Of a DNA stretch of 64,000 nucleotides, positions 44,464 to 54,635 are shown in pieces. The DNA comes from Rouxiella sp. WC2420. GTDB taxonomy: Bacteria > Pseudomonadota > Gammaproteobacteria > Enterobacterales > Enterobacteriaceae. Position 1 is the first letter of the stretch. Every line of letters starts with the position of its first letter. The notes beneath the pieces are model-generated. The model was given only the letters and a program-made list of their open reading frames with translations, was not told the origin of the DNA and made no database searches. The position numbers and the translations under genes are program-made. The stretch is from the NCBI RefSeq assembly GCF_041200025.1, contig NZ_CP165628.1, positions 1,054,001 to 1,118,000 of the forward strand, read 5' to 3'.

Positions 44464-45567
44464 ATGAGTGGCAGCCAAACACTGGTTGTAAAACTGGGCA
44501 CCAGCGTGCTCACGGGTGGCTCACGTCGCCTTAACCGTTCCCATATTGTTGAACTGGTGCGCCAATGCGCTCAGCAACATGCGGCAGGGCATCGTATTGT
44601 TATCGTCACTTCTGGCGCGATTGCGGCCGGACGCGAACATCTTGGCTATCCCGAGCTCCCCGCCACCATCGCCTCCAAGCAGCTGCTGGCGGCGGTAGGT
44701 CAGAGCCGTTTGATCCAACTGTGGGAACAGCTGTTTTCTATATATGGGATCCACATTGGGCAGATGCTGCTGACCCGCGCCGATCTCGAAGATCGCGAGC
44801 GCTTTCTTAATGCCCGTGACACGATGAACGCGTTGCTCGACAACCACATTGTGCCGGTGATTAACGAGAATGACGCTGTGGCGACCGCCGAGATTAAAGT
44901 CGGCGATAACGACAATCTTTCTGCTCTGGCGGCGATTTTAGCCGGTGCAGATAAACTGCTGCTGTTGACCGATCAGCCGGGCCTGTTTACCGCCGACCCA
45001 CGCACTAACCCAGAAGCCGAATTAATCCGCGAAGTAACCGCTATTGACGATGCGCTTCGTGGTATTGCCGGTGACAGCGTTTCCGGGCTGGGGACCGGCG
45101 GGATGGCGACCAAATTACAGGCTGCCGACATTGCCTGCCGCGCCGGTATCGACACTATTATTGCCGCGGGTAGTCTGCCGGGCGTGGTGGGTGATGTGAT
45201 CGCCGGTAATTCGGTGGGCACCCGTTTCCACGCAATGGAAACGCCGCTTGAAAACCGTAAACGCTGGATCTTTGGCGCACCGCCTGCCGGTGAAATTACC
45301 GTTGATGACGGCGCGGTTGCGGCCATGCTTGAGCGCGGAAGCTCGCTTTTGCCCAAAGGTATTCGCGACGTGAAAGGTGACTTCTCGCGCGGCGAAGTGA
45401 TCCGCATCCGCAACCTGACCGGTCGCGATTTGGCTCACGGGGTCAGCCGCTATAACAGTGATGCCATGCGCATGATTGCCGGACACCATTCCCAGCAGAT
45501 CAGCGACATCCTCGGATACGAATACGGTCCCGTTGCCGTTCACCGCGACGATATGATCGTAAGTTAA
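44464..45567 (+). CDS. proB: Glutamate 5-kinase
   Basis: A 367-residue enzyme for the first step of proline synthesis. The amino-acid kinase domain (residues ~1-260: [44 protein letters not shown]) is followed by a C-terminal PUA domain. It forms an operon with proA, 10 bp apart. Confidence 0.97.
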   Translation: MSGSQTLVVKLGTSVLTGGSRRLNRSHIVELVRQCAQQHAAGHRIVIVTSGAIAAGREHLGYPELPATIASKQLLAAVGQSRLIQLWEQLFSIYGIHIGQMLLTRADLEDRERFLNARDTMNALLDNHIVPVINENDAVATAEIKVGDNDNLSALAAILAGADKLLLLTDQPGLFTADPRTNPEAELIREVTAIDDALRGIAGDSVSGLGTGGMATKLQAADIACRAGIDTIIAAGSLPGVVGDVIAGNSVGTRFHAMETPLENRKRWIFGAPPAGEITVDDGAVAAMLERGSSLLPKGIRDVKGDFSRGEVIRIRNLTGRDLAHGVSRYNSDAMRMIAGHHSQQISDILGYEYGPVAVHRDDMIVS

Positions 45568-45577
45568 GGAGTTATAT

Positions 45578-46831
45578 ATGTTGGAGCAAATGGGCAAAGC
45601 CGCCAGACAGGCGTCCTACCAGCTTTCTACATTAAGTACCGCTCAGAAAAATGCTGCGCTGTTGCTGATTGCCGATATGCTCGAGGCCAACAGCCAGAGC
45701 ATTGTTCAAGCCAACGAGCTGGACATGGCCGCCGCCCGTGAGAGTGGCATGAAAGATTCGCTGCTCGATCGCCTGCTGCTGACTCCGGCGCGTCTTACTG
45801 CCATTGCCAACGATGTGCGCGACGTGTGCCGCTTAAGCGATCCGGTCGGCCAGGTGATCGACGGTGCGCAGATGGACAGTGGTTTAAAACTGCAACGTCG
45901 CCGCGTGCCGCTGGGGGTAGTTGGCGTGATTTATGAAGCGCGCCCAAATGTGACTATCGACGTTGCAAGCCTGTGCCTGAAAACCGGTAATGCGGTCATT
46001 CTGCGCGGTGGTAAAGAAACTCATCACACCAATCTGGCGACCGTCAATGTCATCCAGCAAGCGCTGGAGCAGTGTGGGCTGCCCGCCGCTGCCGTTCAGG
46101 CGATTCAAAGCCCGGATCGCGCCTTGGTCGCCGAGATGCTGCGTCTTGATAAATACATCGACATGCTAATCCCGCGCGGTGGTGCCGCGTTGCACAAACT
46201 TTGCCGCGAGCAATCTACCATTCCGGTGATTACTGGCGGGATTGGCGTGTGCCACACCTTTGTGGATGAAAGCGTTGATTTCGACCAGGCGCTGAAAGTT
46301 ATCGAAAGCGCGAAGGTGCAGCGTCCAAGCGCCTGCAATAGCCTTGAGACTTTGCTGGTTCATGAAGCGATTGCCAGCCGCTTCCTGCCCGCGCTGAGCG
46401 AGAAAATGCATTTTGCGGGCGTAACTTTACATGCCAGCAGCTCGGCGCTGCCGCATTTAAAAAATGGCCCGGCCGCAGTGGTTGAAGTAAAAGAAGAAGA
46501 CTATCAGGATGAGTGGTTGTCTTTAGATCTTAACGTTTCCGTGGTGGCAGATCTCGACGCCGCCGTGGCCCACATCCGTCAGTACGGCACCGAGCATTCC
46601 GATGCGATTTTGACCCGCTCAATCAGCAGTGCAGAACGCTTTGTTAATGAGGTCGATTCATCGGCTGTTTACGTCAACGCCAGCACTCGCTTCACCGATG
46701 GCGGCCAATTTGGCCTCGGCGCAGAAGTGGCGGTCAGTACGCAAAAACTTCACGCTCGTGGCCCGATGGGTCTCGAAGCCTTAACCACCTACAAGTGGAT
46801 CGGCTATGGGGATGATTTGGTAAGGCCATAA
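45578..46831 (+). CDS. proA: Gamma-glutamyl phosphate reductase
   Basis: A 417-residue aldehyde-dehydrogenase-fold enzyme that reduces gamma-glutamyl phosphate to the semialdehyde. The catalytic Cys is in [32 protein letters not shown] is the cofactor segment. Last gene of proBA. In E. coli tRNA-Thr (thrW) follows proA; none is seen here, and the accessory stretch begins instead. Confidence 0.97.
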   Translation: MLEQMGKAARQASYQLSTLSTAQKNAALLLIADMLEANSQSIVQANELDMAAARESGMKDSLLDRLLLTPARLTAIANDVRDVCRLSDPVGQVIDGAQMDSGLKLQRRRVPLGVVGVIYEARPNVTIDVASLCLKTGNAVILRGGKETHHTNLATVNVIQQALEQCGLPAAAVQAIQSPDRALVAEMLRLDKYIDMLIPRGGAALHKLCREQSTIPVITGGIGVCHTFVDESVDFDQALKVIESAKVQRPSACNSLETLLVHEAIASRFLPALSEKMHFAGVTLHASSSALPHLKNGPAAVVEVKEEDYQDEWLSLDLNVSVVADLDAAVAHIRQYGTEHSDAILTRSISSAERFVNEVDSSAVYVNASTRFTDGGQFGLGAEVAVSTQKLHARGPMGLEALTTYKWIGYGDDLVRP

Positions 46832-46874
46832 ACAAAGTTTGATTGAACTGAGTGTCAGGCCAAACTCTTTAAAG

Positions 46875-46910
46875 ACCGGCAGAGCGTAATAGCGCGATGC
46901 CGGTTTTTTT
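46875..46910 (+). terminator. Intrinsic terminator of proBA
   Basis: ACCGGCA (46875-46881) pairs with TGCCGGT (46898-46904), followed by seven Ts in total (46904-46910). Confidence 0.88.
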
Positions 46911-46982
46911 ATCTTTATTTTTCAGATTTTTTGCTTCTCCAATTTTGCTATTGTCTTTGCAACAAAGAAAGGGAGTAAGCGT

Positions 46983-47075
46983 ATGAATATTAAAGATTTA
47001 AAACGAAAAAAGGACGTGGTCAGACGGATTTCATGGGCACAACAACAATCTGTTCGAGTAAGCCGCAATGACTGA
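46983..47075 (+). CDS. 30-codon leader ORF upstream of the repeat protein
   Basis: ATG 46983 is preceded by a strong AAGGGAG ribosome binding site and reads a very basic 30-residue peptide (NIKDLKRKKDVVRRISWAQQ in its first part). Its stop TGA at 47073 overlaps the ATG of the next ORF (47068), which has no ribosome binding site of its own. It is therefore either a translationally coupled leader or the true N-terminus of the gene in a frame that has since shifted. The frame equals that of the third segment at 47451. Confidence 0.5.
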   Translation: MNIKDLKRKKDVVRRISWAQQQSVRVSRND

Positions 47076-48074
47076 TATTCCAGTTAATAATTATCCATCG
47101 GTAATTTTATCAATTTCTTCCGGGACTGTTTTACCTGCCAAACCACTTATTGAATCTTCTGCGTCATTTTCGAATTTGGGAGAGCATATTATTCAGGTCT
47201 CCCAAAATCAGAAAATGCCAACATCTTGTTTAATAGATGCCGGACGAAAAGAATCATATCAATACTTAGCAACCTGTGAGCTCAAAGAATTTGAGAGCCA
47301 TAGTAATTATGTTCGGCGTCTAAAAATTAATTACCCTCATCTTAAAGTAGTTGATTTTTCTATTATTTCCGGTTGTCATGTAAATACAATAGGCCGACTT
47401 GCAGAGTTTAAGAAAATGCTAAATCAATATTATTAGCCACACCACAACTGTTGAACGAGGCTAACTCTAGCTATGCACGATGCCTTAAAACTTGCTATTC
47501 CAACCTCAGTGTCGTAGATATTGCAGGAATTGCTAAGGTGAGTGAAGAATATCTTCGTTCTATGCCTGGTTTTAAAAAATTTTCACCGTTTAGTGAGAGG
47601 ATTAAATTACTAACCCCGATAAATCCTGGCGAAAACAATCTGCAATATGCTTTGCGGCTTAAAATTATTTATCCCACATTGGGTTCATATACTATTGCGG
47701 CAATTTCCGGCTTGAATGATTATGCGCTGCGCGTAAGGCGTGAGTTTATAGGGTTGTCAGAAAACGGAAGACTTGCCGGCTTGGCGACACCGCGTGAGCC
47801 CGAAGAGAAAAATATCCCTTATGCTATAAGACTATTAAAGATGCACCCGCAACTTAGCATTAAAGACAACGCAGCCCTCTCTGGAGTATGTATCACTAAT
47901 TTACGAAAAGCTATTAAAAATAATAACTTGGTATCTCAGCCCCCCAAAGAGGGAACTGAATTAATCCAACGGTCGCGACCGACCTCGCCATCGTTTAGTG
48001 AGCAATTTGAACAAGCTATGATTCGCGAGATGTATCGGGATGAGCTATCAATTGAAGATATATTACCTTCTTAA
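47068..48074 (+). pseudogene. Four-repeat HTH-like protein gene, interrupted by a frameshift
   Basis: Two ORFs, 47068-47436 (122 aa) and 47451-48074 (207 aa, TTG as first possible start), belong together. A unit of about 39 residues (pattern YxxRLKxxYPxLxxxDxxxISGxxxxxLRxxxxFK) occurs once at the end of the first ORF and three times in the second. In the second frame upstream of 47451 the text continues as LLATPQLLNEANSSYA, resembling the linker LAGLATPREPEEKNIPYA between later units, so one base seems lost near 47412-47424. No standard slippery heptamer is seen. The region is AT-rich. The repeats look like helix-turn-helix units, and the family is unknown to me. Confidence 0.6.
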
Positions 48075-48168
48075 TTTCTCGACATGAAAACAGTTTAAAA
48101 ACTGACTAATATGTAGAGGGCCAAACATTGAAATATGTCTGGCCCTCGTTTCAATGCTAGGAATTTTA

Positions 48169-49380
48169 CTATTCTACTGCGATTGGCTTCTCATCAATTT
48201 TAACCACTTCGTTACCCTGAATATCTTTAACGCGCTGCTCAACTTTTTGAACGGCTGCTGAATCTTTTAACAGACTGTAGGTAAGAGTAAATTCAGTGCT
48301 TTGACCTGGTTGCAGCTGTTTTACCCGCCCTTGCTCTTTTTCCACAGTGACTGGATAGGCGTAATTTGTACCGGGCTCTATACCTGTAACATAACCTTGC
48401 TTAAGAGTATCTGTATTTTTCCACATAGTGAGCAGCGGTAATTGATGGATATCAAACTCGATTGAGGCACCTTTATCACCCTTGCTGTTAATTACTGCTG
48501 CAATAGTCTTGCCGTTGCTATCAGCTTTGGGTTTTAGGTTAAAAACCATCTCATCAAAATCTTTGGTCGGGCCACTGTAAGTTGCCCAGTTATTCAGACC
48601 CTTTTTAGCGTAATCATTGAAAGGGGAGACCGACTCTAATGGTGCAATAAATCGGGCATCTTTTTCCAATATCGGCGTGCCAAAATTACTGTGATAAATA
48701 ATTTGATAGTCGTGCGGATAATCAGCTTTATTAGTTAGCACATCGTGGAGGGTAAAAGAGTCTTGGCCGGGAATATAGCGCAGCTCAGTCCAGACTTCGA
48801 GATTGGATTTTTTAAATGCATGTTCTTTTAACAGACCTCGAATACGGATCTCGTGTGGAGCCTGGTCTTCTACCGTGACTTCAACTTTTGAAGCCGGTGT
48901 ATTACCCGCTCTGCCATGCAGAGTGTAAATTACGCCGTCTTTAGTGACAGGATGACCCGTCCATTCGAAGCCTGCACGTACCATCATCTCATTGAAACCT
49001 TCCAGCCAACCTAAACCATTGCGGCTCTCAAGATTGATATAGGCCGGATTAACAACTTCATTAACCGGAGAATCCCAACCCAATCGGATCCCATGACCTG
49101 TCACTTTCAAAGGATCCATGCCCCGAGTCGGGCTTAGCATAATTGTCAGGCCATCTTTACTGGTAATAGTAATGACCTTAGACCCTTCCTGCTTGCCACC
49201 GTGCAGCACCTTTTGATCGATGCTGAAATTCTCTCCTGAGTATTTCAGCTGCGTGCTGCTCATATGCCAGTTCCCCAGCTCCGTACTGGTGTCAGCATCG
49301 GTCAGCACCCAGGTTTTTGCTGCTGCATGACCGCTGATCAACACTAAAATTGCGCCTGCCAGAATACGCTTTTTCATCAC
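48169..49380 (-). CDS. Periplasmic aldose-1-epimerase-like protein (DUF4432 type)
   Basis: A 403-residue exported protein with a clear signal peptide (MKKRILAGAILVLISGHAAA before KTW). The rest follows the DUF4432 galactose-mutarotase-like fold: SPTRGMDPLKVTGHGIRLGWDSP near the start, NEMMVRAGFEW, HGRAGNTPASKV, and YHSNFGTPIL in the middle. These proteins are presumed to act on sugars or uronates. It stands alone between the frameshifted repeat gene and the orphan EIIC gene. The exact substrate cannot be told. Confidence 0.8.
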   Translation of the reverse strand: MMKKRILAGAILVLISGHAAAKTWVLTDADTSTELGNWHMSSTQLKYSGENFSIDQKVLHGGKQEGSKVITITSKDGLTIMLSPTRGMDPLKVTGHGIRLGWDSPVNEVVNPAYINLESRNGLGWLEGFNEMMVRAGFEWTGHPVTKDGVIYTLHGRAGNTPASKVEVTVEDQAPHEIRIRGLLKEHAFKKSNLEVWTELRYIPGQDSFTLHDVLTNKADYPHDYQIIYHSNFGTPILEKDARFIAPLESVSPFNDYAKKGLNNWATYSGPTKDFDEMVFNLKPKADSNGKTIAAVINSKGDKGASIEFDIHQLPLLTMWKNTDTLKQGYVTGIEPGTNYAYPVTVEKEQGRVKQLQPGQSTEFTLTYSLLKDSAAVQKVEQRVKDIQGNEVVKIDEKPIAVE

Positions 49381-49792
49381 TCTTTCCCTTTAGCTGAATT
49401 GATTTAGCTTAAACCAACGTCAGACTACAAAGTTAAGCGGGATAAAAACGTGAAGCGAATCACTTGAAGGGTAATTGGGGTTAAGTATCTACGTAAGTAT
49501 GAGATTACTCACAAATAATGATGATTAATATAGTTATTTTCATTGAGGACTGTGACTTAAGGAGGGTGGCTGTATCAAAATTGAAATCGATTCAGCTTTT
49601 TAGTTGGGTAAGTCAGAAAAAATTAAATAGCATTAAAGCACTCAAATTTCGCGGTAATTATAAAATAAGCGTGGCTCCAGGTAACATACCAATGGGATTA
49701 AGTGTTGGCGTACCGATTTGCTGACCTGATAGTACCTATATAAACTCGCTTCCCTGCGAGTTCGTTATTACTGTCGGCGGGAAATTATGATT
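49381..49792. other. Intergenic stretch without a convincing gene
   Basis: 412 AT-rich bases between two minus-strand genes. A 68-codon plus-strand ORF at 49518-49724 lacks a ribosome binding site and resembles nothing known. The stretch near 49741-49768 (AAACTCGCTTCCCTGCGAGTTC) forms a small hairpin, GAACTCGC with GCGAGTTC type arms, probably the terminator beyond the EIIC gene. The upstream half presumably holds the promoter of the epimerase-like gene. Confidence 0.4.
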
Positions 49793-50863
49793 TTATCGTG
49801 AACTTTGCTGATTAAAAGCGGAACTCCCTTCTGCTGTTTCTATTTCATCCGTGCTAATAACTATTGAAGGTTTTAATACTGAATACATCGCACCGGTCAC
49901 CACTGTTCCGGCAATAATCGATAGCAAATACATCCCGACATTTCCTACTGCATGTGGAATGGCAAGGACAAATAAGCCACCGTGCGGTGCCATCAGCGTA
50001 CAGCCAAAGAACATTGATAGCCCTCCTGCCAATGCACCGCCGCACATAGTGGAAGGGATAACACGCATTGGATCCCTCGCCGCAAAGGGTATTGCCCCCT
50101 CTGAGATAAAGCATAGCCCGAGGATAAATGAGGCTTTCCCTGCTTCACGTTCCTGCTGGCTAAATTTCTTGCGTGCCAAATAAGTTGCCACACCCATTCC
50201 CAGTGCGGGAACCATACCTGCGGCCATAATCGCGGCCATTGGACCATAGGTTTGCGAGGCCAACAGGCCAACGCCAAAGGTATAGGCTGCTTTATTAACC
50301 GGTCCTCCCAGGTCGAAGCACTGCATTGCGCCTAATATTATTCCTAACAATACGGCATTGGCGGTGGTCATTCCTGCCAGGAAGGTGGTTAATGCACTCA
50401 TGACTGAGGCGACCGGGCCTCCAACGACATAAATCATCACCAGTCCGGTAAATAATGTGGCTAGCAAAGGCACCACAAGCACCGGTTTAAGGGCTTCCAT
50501 TTCAGCGGGAAGTTTGATCTTCTCAACCAGGAACCTGGCAGTATAGCCAGCAAGAAAACCAGCAACGATACCGCCTAAAAACCCTGCACCGCCCAGGCTG
50601 GCAAGCATTCCGCCGATTAAACCTGGCGCCAGTCCAGGTCGGTCAGCGATGGAAAATGAAATATATCCGGCCAACACCGGCACCATTAAAGCAAAAGCGG
50701 CTTTGCCGCCAATGTTCATCAATGCTGCGGCAAGGGTCCCAGGCTCCTTAAATGCCTGAATGCCGAATACAAAGGAGAGAGCGATACACAAACCTCCTGC
50801 GACAACCAGGGGTAACATATGTGACACGCCGGTCATGAGATGCTTATAAACGTTATTGCTCAT
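49793..50863 (-). CDS. Orphan PTS EIIC component, fructose/mannitol family
   Basis: A 356-residue membrane protein of the Fru-family PTS enzyme IIC (FruA, FrwC, FryC relatives). Family segments are the N-terminal [20 protein letters not shown], the [21 protein letters not shown] loop and [14 protein letters not shown], with APHGGL near the end. No EIIA or EIIB gene, and no fused domain, is in the window, so it must borrow these from another system or act otherwise. A shikimate-dehydrogenase-like gene lies directly upstream on the same strand, 87 bp away. Confidence 0.88.
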   Translation of the reverse strand: MSNNVYKHLMTGVSHMLPLVVAGGLCIALSFVFGIQAFKEPGTLAAALMNIGGKAAFALMVPVLAGYISFSIADRPGLAPGLIGGMLASLGGAGFLGGIVAGFLAGYTARFLVEKIKLPAEMEALKPVLVVPLLATLFTGLVMIYVVGGPVASVMSALTTFLAGMTTANAVLLGIILGAMQCFDLGGPVNKAAYTFGVGLLASQTYGPMAAIMAAGMVPALGMGVATYLARKKFSQQEREAGKASFILGLCFISEGAIPFAARDPMRVIPSTMCGGALAGGLSMFFGCTLMAPHGGLFVLAIPHAVGNVGMYLLSIIAGTVVTGAMYSVLKPSIVISTDEIETAEGSSAFNQQSSR

Positions 50864-50950
50864 AGGGTACGCCTTCTATTTTTTATGTTATCGGATAACG
50901 TGTATCGACAGGTTTTTTTATATAAAAGACTGAGGTTGAACTTATTAGGC

Positions 50951-51775
50951 TTAGGCTCCTTGTCGCGCGTATTTTGCTGCCTGTTGGAAGAGTTCATCAT
51001 CAGGGCGAACCCCGGTATAAAGAACAAACTGCTCCACTGCTTGAATAGCAAATACCTCAGAACCGGTTATTACCGTTTTGTTTTGGCTTTTGGCATATTT
51101 CAGTAACGGTGTTTCAGCAGGCAGGGCAACAACTTCAAAGATCACCTTGGCGTGATTAACTTGCTGTTCGCTGAAAGATAATTTTTCGGCATCTGCACCG
51201 CCGCTCATGCCGATAGGCGTGGCATTAATCAACAGGTCAGGGTTAAGGTCCGTCATATCTTTACGCCATTCGAATCCATAGAGTTTTGCTAACTCTGGAC
51301 CGGTTTTTTCATTCTTGGCGACAATAAATCCTTTCTTGAAACCCGCGTCTTTCAAGGCGCAGGCCACGGCTTTTGCCATGCCGCCGCTGCCGTGCAGAGC
51401 AAAAAAATAATCGGTGGGTACGTTATATTGTTTGAGTAGGGTGGCAATGGCGATGTAATCGGTATTGTATGCTTTCAGGTAGCCGTCGGTATTAACGATG
51501 GTATTGACGGAGTTTATTGCACGAGCCGAGGCATCTAATTCATCTAGCATCGGAATACATTCTTCTTTGAACGGCATAGAGATAGCACAGCCACGAATAC
51601 CTAAAGCGCGGACACCAGCAATAGCCCCTTTTAAATCTTTGGTGGTAAAAGCTTTATATAGATAATCGAGGTCCAGCGCGTCATAGAGATAATTGTGGAA
51701 ACGCGTGCCGAAATTGCTTGGTCTTGCGGCCAGTGACATACAAACAATGGTGTCTTTATTCAAATACTTGGTCAT
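50951..51775 (-). CDS. Shikimate 5-dehydrogenase-like protein
   Basis: A 274-residue member of the AroE/YdiB family. The N-terminal substrate domain has the shikimate-binding Ser pattern changed (SLAARPSNFGTRFHN), and AISMPFKEECIPMLDE with the catalytic Lys, INSVNTIVN and YNTDYIAI with the Asp are clear. The NAD(P) loop reads LHGSGGMAKAVA. The start at 51775 has AGGAAG upstream. It is divergent from the SgrR-type regulator and appears to form an operon with the orphan EIIC. The altered substrate loop suggests a compound other than shikimate. Confidence 0.85.
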   Translation of the reverse strand: MTKYLNKDTIVCMSLAARPSNFGTRFHNYLYDALDLDYLYKAFTTKDLKGAIAGVRALGIRGCAISMPFKEECIPMLDELDASARAINSVNTIVNTDGYLKAYNTDYIAIATLLKQYNVPTDYFFALHGSGGMAKAVACALKDAGFKKGFIVAKNEKTGPELAKLYGFEWRKDMTDLNPDLLINATPIGMSGGADAEKLSFSEQQVNHAKVIFEVVALPAETPLLKYAKSQNKTVITGSEVFAIQAVEQFVLYTGVRPDDELFQQAAKYARQGA

Positions 51776-51923
51776 AACAATCTTCCTAAGAATCAATATT
51801 CCTGAATGGCAATCGGTAGATCAGCGCATCCGCTTTGCTGTCACCTGTTGCAGTTTCAAAAATAATGGCCTAAAAAGGTGAGATTAAAAACTGCTGAGTT
51901 TCGATATTTGGAGTTCCTCTTTT

Positions 51924-53681
51924 ATGACTGGTCGCCGCCTCGAACAGCAATATCTGCGTTTGCTGGAGCTGTTTCCGACGCAAAATGTAAGCATCACTCT
52001 GCAGCAACTCGCGGATAATTTGCACTGTAGTAAGCGCCATATGCGCAGTCTTTTAGTTCAGATGCAGGATGCTGGATGGATTGACTGGTTATCGGTTGCG
52101 GGCCGTGGGCATCGCTCGCAGCTAAGACTTTTAAGAAACTCGCATCAGCTGCTAGTGGCAAAAGCGGAGAAATTGCTGGATCAGGGCAGTTATGACGAGG
52201 CGATCAATTTATTGGGAGAGGAAAAGCAGCTGGTAACTTCTTTGCTGCGCAGCAAATTGGGTTATAGCATTCGCGACGATTATCAATCGCTACGCGTTCC
52301 TTATTATCGTTCGCTCCCCAATCTCTATCCCGGTACACCATTAAGGCGCTCTGAGGTGCATTTGGTCCGGCAAATATTTAATGGGTTGACGCGCGTCAAT
52401 GAGCAGAATGGTTTGCCAGAACCTGACCTGGCGCACCATTGGCGACAGCTTGATGCATTGAGCTGGCGATTTTATCTGCGTCCGGGTGTGCAGTTCCACG
52501 ATGGTCGCGAGCTGACTAGCGAGGATATTGTTGTGTCTGTTAACCGTTGTCGATTGCAGCCACTGTTCTCACATATCACCCGAGTCTATCAAAGCGGAAC
52601 ATTGAGTGTTGTAGTGGAGCTTGCTGAACCTGACAATCAGCTGCCGCTTTTATTATCTCACCCTACGGCGCTTATTTTACCCGCGGATCATCAGTCTCGT
52701 GCTGATTTTTCCTCGCGTCCGATAGGCACGGGTCCCTATCAGGTTAGTGAAAATAATGACTGGCATCTGTTGTTGAAAGCTTTCGATCATTACTTTGGTT
52801 TTCGCGCTTTGGTTGATGAGGTTGAAGTTTTAATGTGGCCGGATCTGTCTACGCTGCCGAAAAAAGAGGAACCTGTTTCTTCATCACAAACATTACCGGG
52901 GCAGTCCGCTGCGTGGTTGAGCTCCAGCATTAGTGACGTCGATTATGTAGCGGGTCACGCGGTGAGTTTTACCGGTAAGCCCTCAGACTTTTCAATAGAA
53001 ATGTTTTTGGAACGTGGCGGCTATTTCTTGTTGTGTGACAGCCGCTCTTCGCTTTGGAAGTCCATTGAAACTCGGCGCTGGTTAAGGGAAAAACTTAATC
53101 CTAACCTGCTGATCCAGCAACTGATTGAACCTATTCGCCAGTTTTGGGTGCCCACCGGCAGTTTATTACCCTCCTGGTTTCATTGTATGGATGCCGGAAA
53201 ATCGCAAGCTCCAAAAGCCCCTTGCCGTTTAAGGCTGGCTTACCATGCCCAGCATCCGGAATACACAATGCTGGCTGGAGATATGCAGCGGGTTTTGGCC
53301 GAGGCGGGAGTGGAGTTGGAACTTATCGAGCTTGGTTACGAACTCTGGGCTACCGGAGAAGCTGAAGCCGATTTGTGGCTGGGAACGGTGAATTTTCCAG
53401 TGCCGGAAGAATGGAATGTCGGAGCCTGGTTATTAGGAATGCCGTTGCTGAAAAATAATATCTCGGGTGGAAACAGCGTGCTGTTTGAACAATGGCTTCA
53501 GCAGTGGCGCAGTCAGCAGTTAAGCTCTCAGCAGTTAGTGCAAAATGTCGTTGGCGAGGGTTGGCTTCAGCCGCTGTTCCATCACTGGATGCGTCTAAAA
53601 GGTCCCAGCCAGGCACAGGGAATTCACCTGAATAATCTGGGTTGGTTCGACTTTAAAACGACTTGGATGGAACCTGATTAA
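51924..53681 (+). CDS. SgrR-family transcriptional regulator (HTH plus SBP_bac_5 domain)
   Basis: A 585-residue regulator with an N-terminal HTH (about residues 1-110; ITLQQLADNLHCSKRHMRSLLVQMQDAGW) and a C-terminal solute-binding-protein-like domain (PDLAHHWRQLDALSWRFYLRPGVQFHDGREL). It is collinear with E. coli SgrR but only moderately alike. SgrR senses sugar-phosphate stress and activates the small RNA SgrS. Here no SgrS-like or setA gene is beside it; the divergent neighbours are the AroE-like enzyme and EIIC, its likely targets. It may therefore be a paralogue of SgrR rather than SgrR itself. Confidence 0.83.
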   Translation: MTGRRLEQQYLRLLELFPTQNVSITLQQLADNLHCSKRHMRSLLVQMQDAGWIDWLSVAGRGHRSQLRLLRNSHQLLVAKAEKLLDQGSYDEAINLLGEEKQLVTSLLRSKLGYSIRDDYQSLRVPYYRSLPNLYPGTPLRRSEVHLVRQIFNGLTRVNEQNGLPEPDLAHHWRQLDALSWRFYLRPGVQFHDGRELTSEDIVVSVNRCRLQPLFSHITRVYQSGTLSVVVELAEPDNQLPLLLSHPTALILPADHQSRADFSSRPIGTGPYQVSENNDWHLLLKAFDHYFGFRALVDEVEVLMWPDLSTLPKKEEPVSSSQTLPGQSAAWLSSSISDVDYVAGHAVSFTGKPSDFSIEMFLERGGYFLLCDSRSSLWKSIETRRWLREKLNPNLLIQQLIEPIRQFWVPTGSLLPSWFHCMDAGKSQAPKAPCRLRLAYHAQHPEYTMLAGDMQRVLAEAGVELELIELGYELWATGEAEADLWLGTVNFPVPEEWNVGAWLLGMPLLKNNISGGNSVLFEQWLQQWRSQQLSSQQLVQNVVGEGWLQPLFHHWMRLKGPSQAQGIHLNNLGWFDFKTTWMEPD

Positions 53682-53684
53682 ACA

Positions 53685-54635
53685 CTAATTTTTAATTAAT
53701 CGCATTGCTAAATCGGCACTGAATACGCCTGCCTTTGGTCCGCCATGACAATCAGCTTTAGGGGAGTAATCGCCGTCGGAATTCCCCGGCACTTTTATCC
53801 ATGCGGCGAATATGTTTGCGGATAACTGCTGTGTCGGAATACCTAATTTTGGACCTGCAGCATTACACCATTCACCCGCTTTTGCTGCGTGACCGTTGCG
53901 ACTGGTATCAATGAGGATGGGTTTTTTATAGCCATAATTTTTTAGCAAGATGATATTTATCCTATCGGCATAGGAAATAGATTCTGGAGTTGAATAGGAA
54001 TTAGAGACATTCAGCGCAAAACCCTTGGCGTTTTTAAGCCCTGCATTATCAAGATATTCAGCCATTACGGCAGCAGGTTTCCAGCGCGCATTACCGGCGT
54101 CAAGATATAACTGAGCAGCGGGTGCCTTAGAGTTAAAGGTATCGACGGCATATTTTAATAAACCAAGCCTGACAGATTGTTGCTCTTTATCAAGACAGCC
54201 AATGTCACCCAGACTATCTGGTTCAAGCACAATAACGGCTTTTCTGCCTTTAACGCCATTGGCAAACTCATTAACCCATTGTCTGTAACTCTCGGGTGTT
54301 GCCGCTCCGCCCGCCGAGGCTACGCCGCTGCAATCGCGGTGGGGAATGTTATAGGCCACCATCAGCGGAATTTGATGTTTTTTCACGGCGGCGGAGACAT
54401 AAGAGGACACTTGCTGACTCAGATTATCTTTATCTCGAAGGGAACCGGTAAACCAGCGCGCCATCGGAACATTGGCTATGGACTGCTGTATTACAGCCTG
54501 GCGGGGATCATTGGGGTGCTGTTTTACCCATTCGGCGGCTGTAGAATTTGGATTAACATAAAAACTGTCAGCTGCTTCAGCCGCGAAAAGAGTGGATGAG
54601 ATTAATAATACAGCGAAATAAAACATGATTATCAA
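53685..54635 (-). CDS. Secreted glycoside hydrolase family 6 cellulase (endoglucanase/cellobiohydrolase)
   Basis: A GH6 protein of about 316 residues that cleaves beta-1,4-glucan with inversion. An N-terminal signal peptide is present (MFYFAVLLISSTLFAAEAA). The catalytic region shows YNIPHRDCSG (VYDLPDRDCA-like motif) and VIVLEPDSLGDI with the acid Asp, then LYLDAGNARW and GFALNVSNS, and DTSRNG near the end. No carbohydrate-binding module is present. A TTG at 54635 with GAGGA 7 nt upstream is the best start; ATG 54626 is an alternative. GH6 enzymes are mostly known from actinobacteria, fungi and some proteobacteria, so acquisition by transfer is likely. It ends 3 bp after the SgrR-type gene, convergently. 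Confidence 0.88.
   Translation of the reverse strand: MIIMFYFAVLLISSTLFAAEAADSFYVNPNSTAAEWVKQHPNDPRQAVIQQSIANVPMARWFTGSLRDKDNLSQQVSSYVSAAVKKHQIPLMVAYNIPHRDCSGVASAGGAATPESYRQWVNEFANGVKGRKAVIVLEPDSLGDIGCLDKEQQSVRLGLLKYAVDTFNSKAPAAQLYLDAGNARWKPAAVMAEYLDNAGLKNAKGFALNVSNSYSTPESISYADRINIILLKNYGYKKPILIDTSRNGHAAKAGEWCNAAGPKLGIPTQQLSANIFAAWIKVPGNSDGDYSPKADCHGGPKAGVFSADLAMRLIKN

Noticed and set aside
46832-46982. tRNA-Thr (thrW) integration site after proA, as in E. coli
   Set aside because: No tRNA-like cloverleaf, attachment repeat or integrase is present in the accessory stretch 47-56.7 kb.
47400-47451. Programmed -1 frameshift in the repeat protein
   Set aside because: No X-XXY-YYZ slippery heptamer and no clear downstream pseudoknot at the frame change; a lost base or sequencing error is simpler. 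Left as a frameshifted gene.
49518-49724. 68-codon plus-strand ORF between the epimerase-like gene and the EIIC gene
   Set aside because: No ribosome binding site, atypical composition and no similarity that I know; treated as noncoding.
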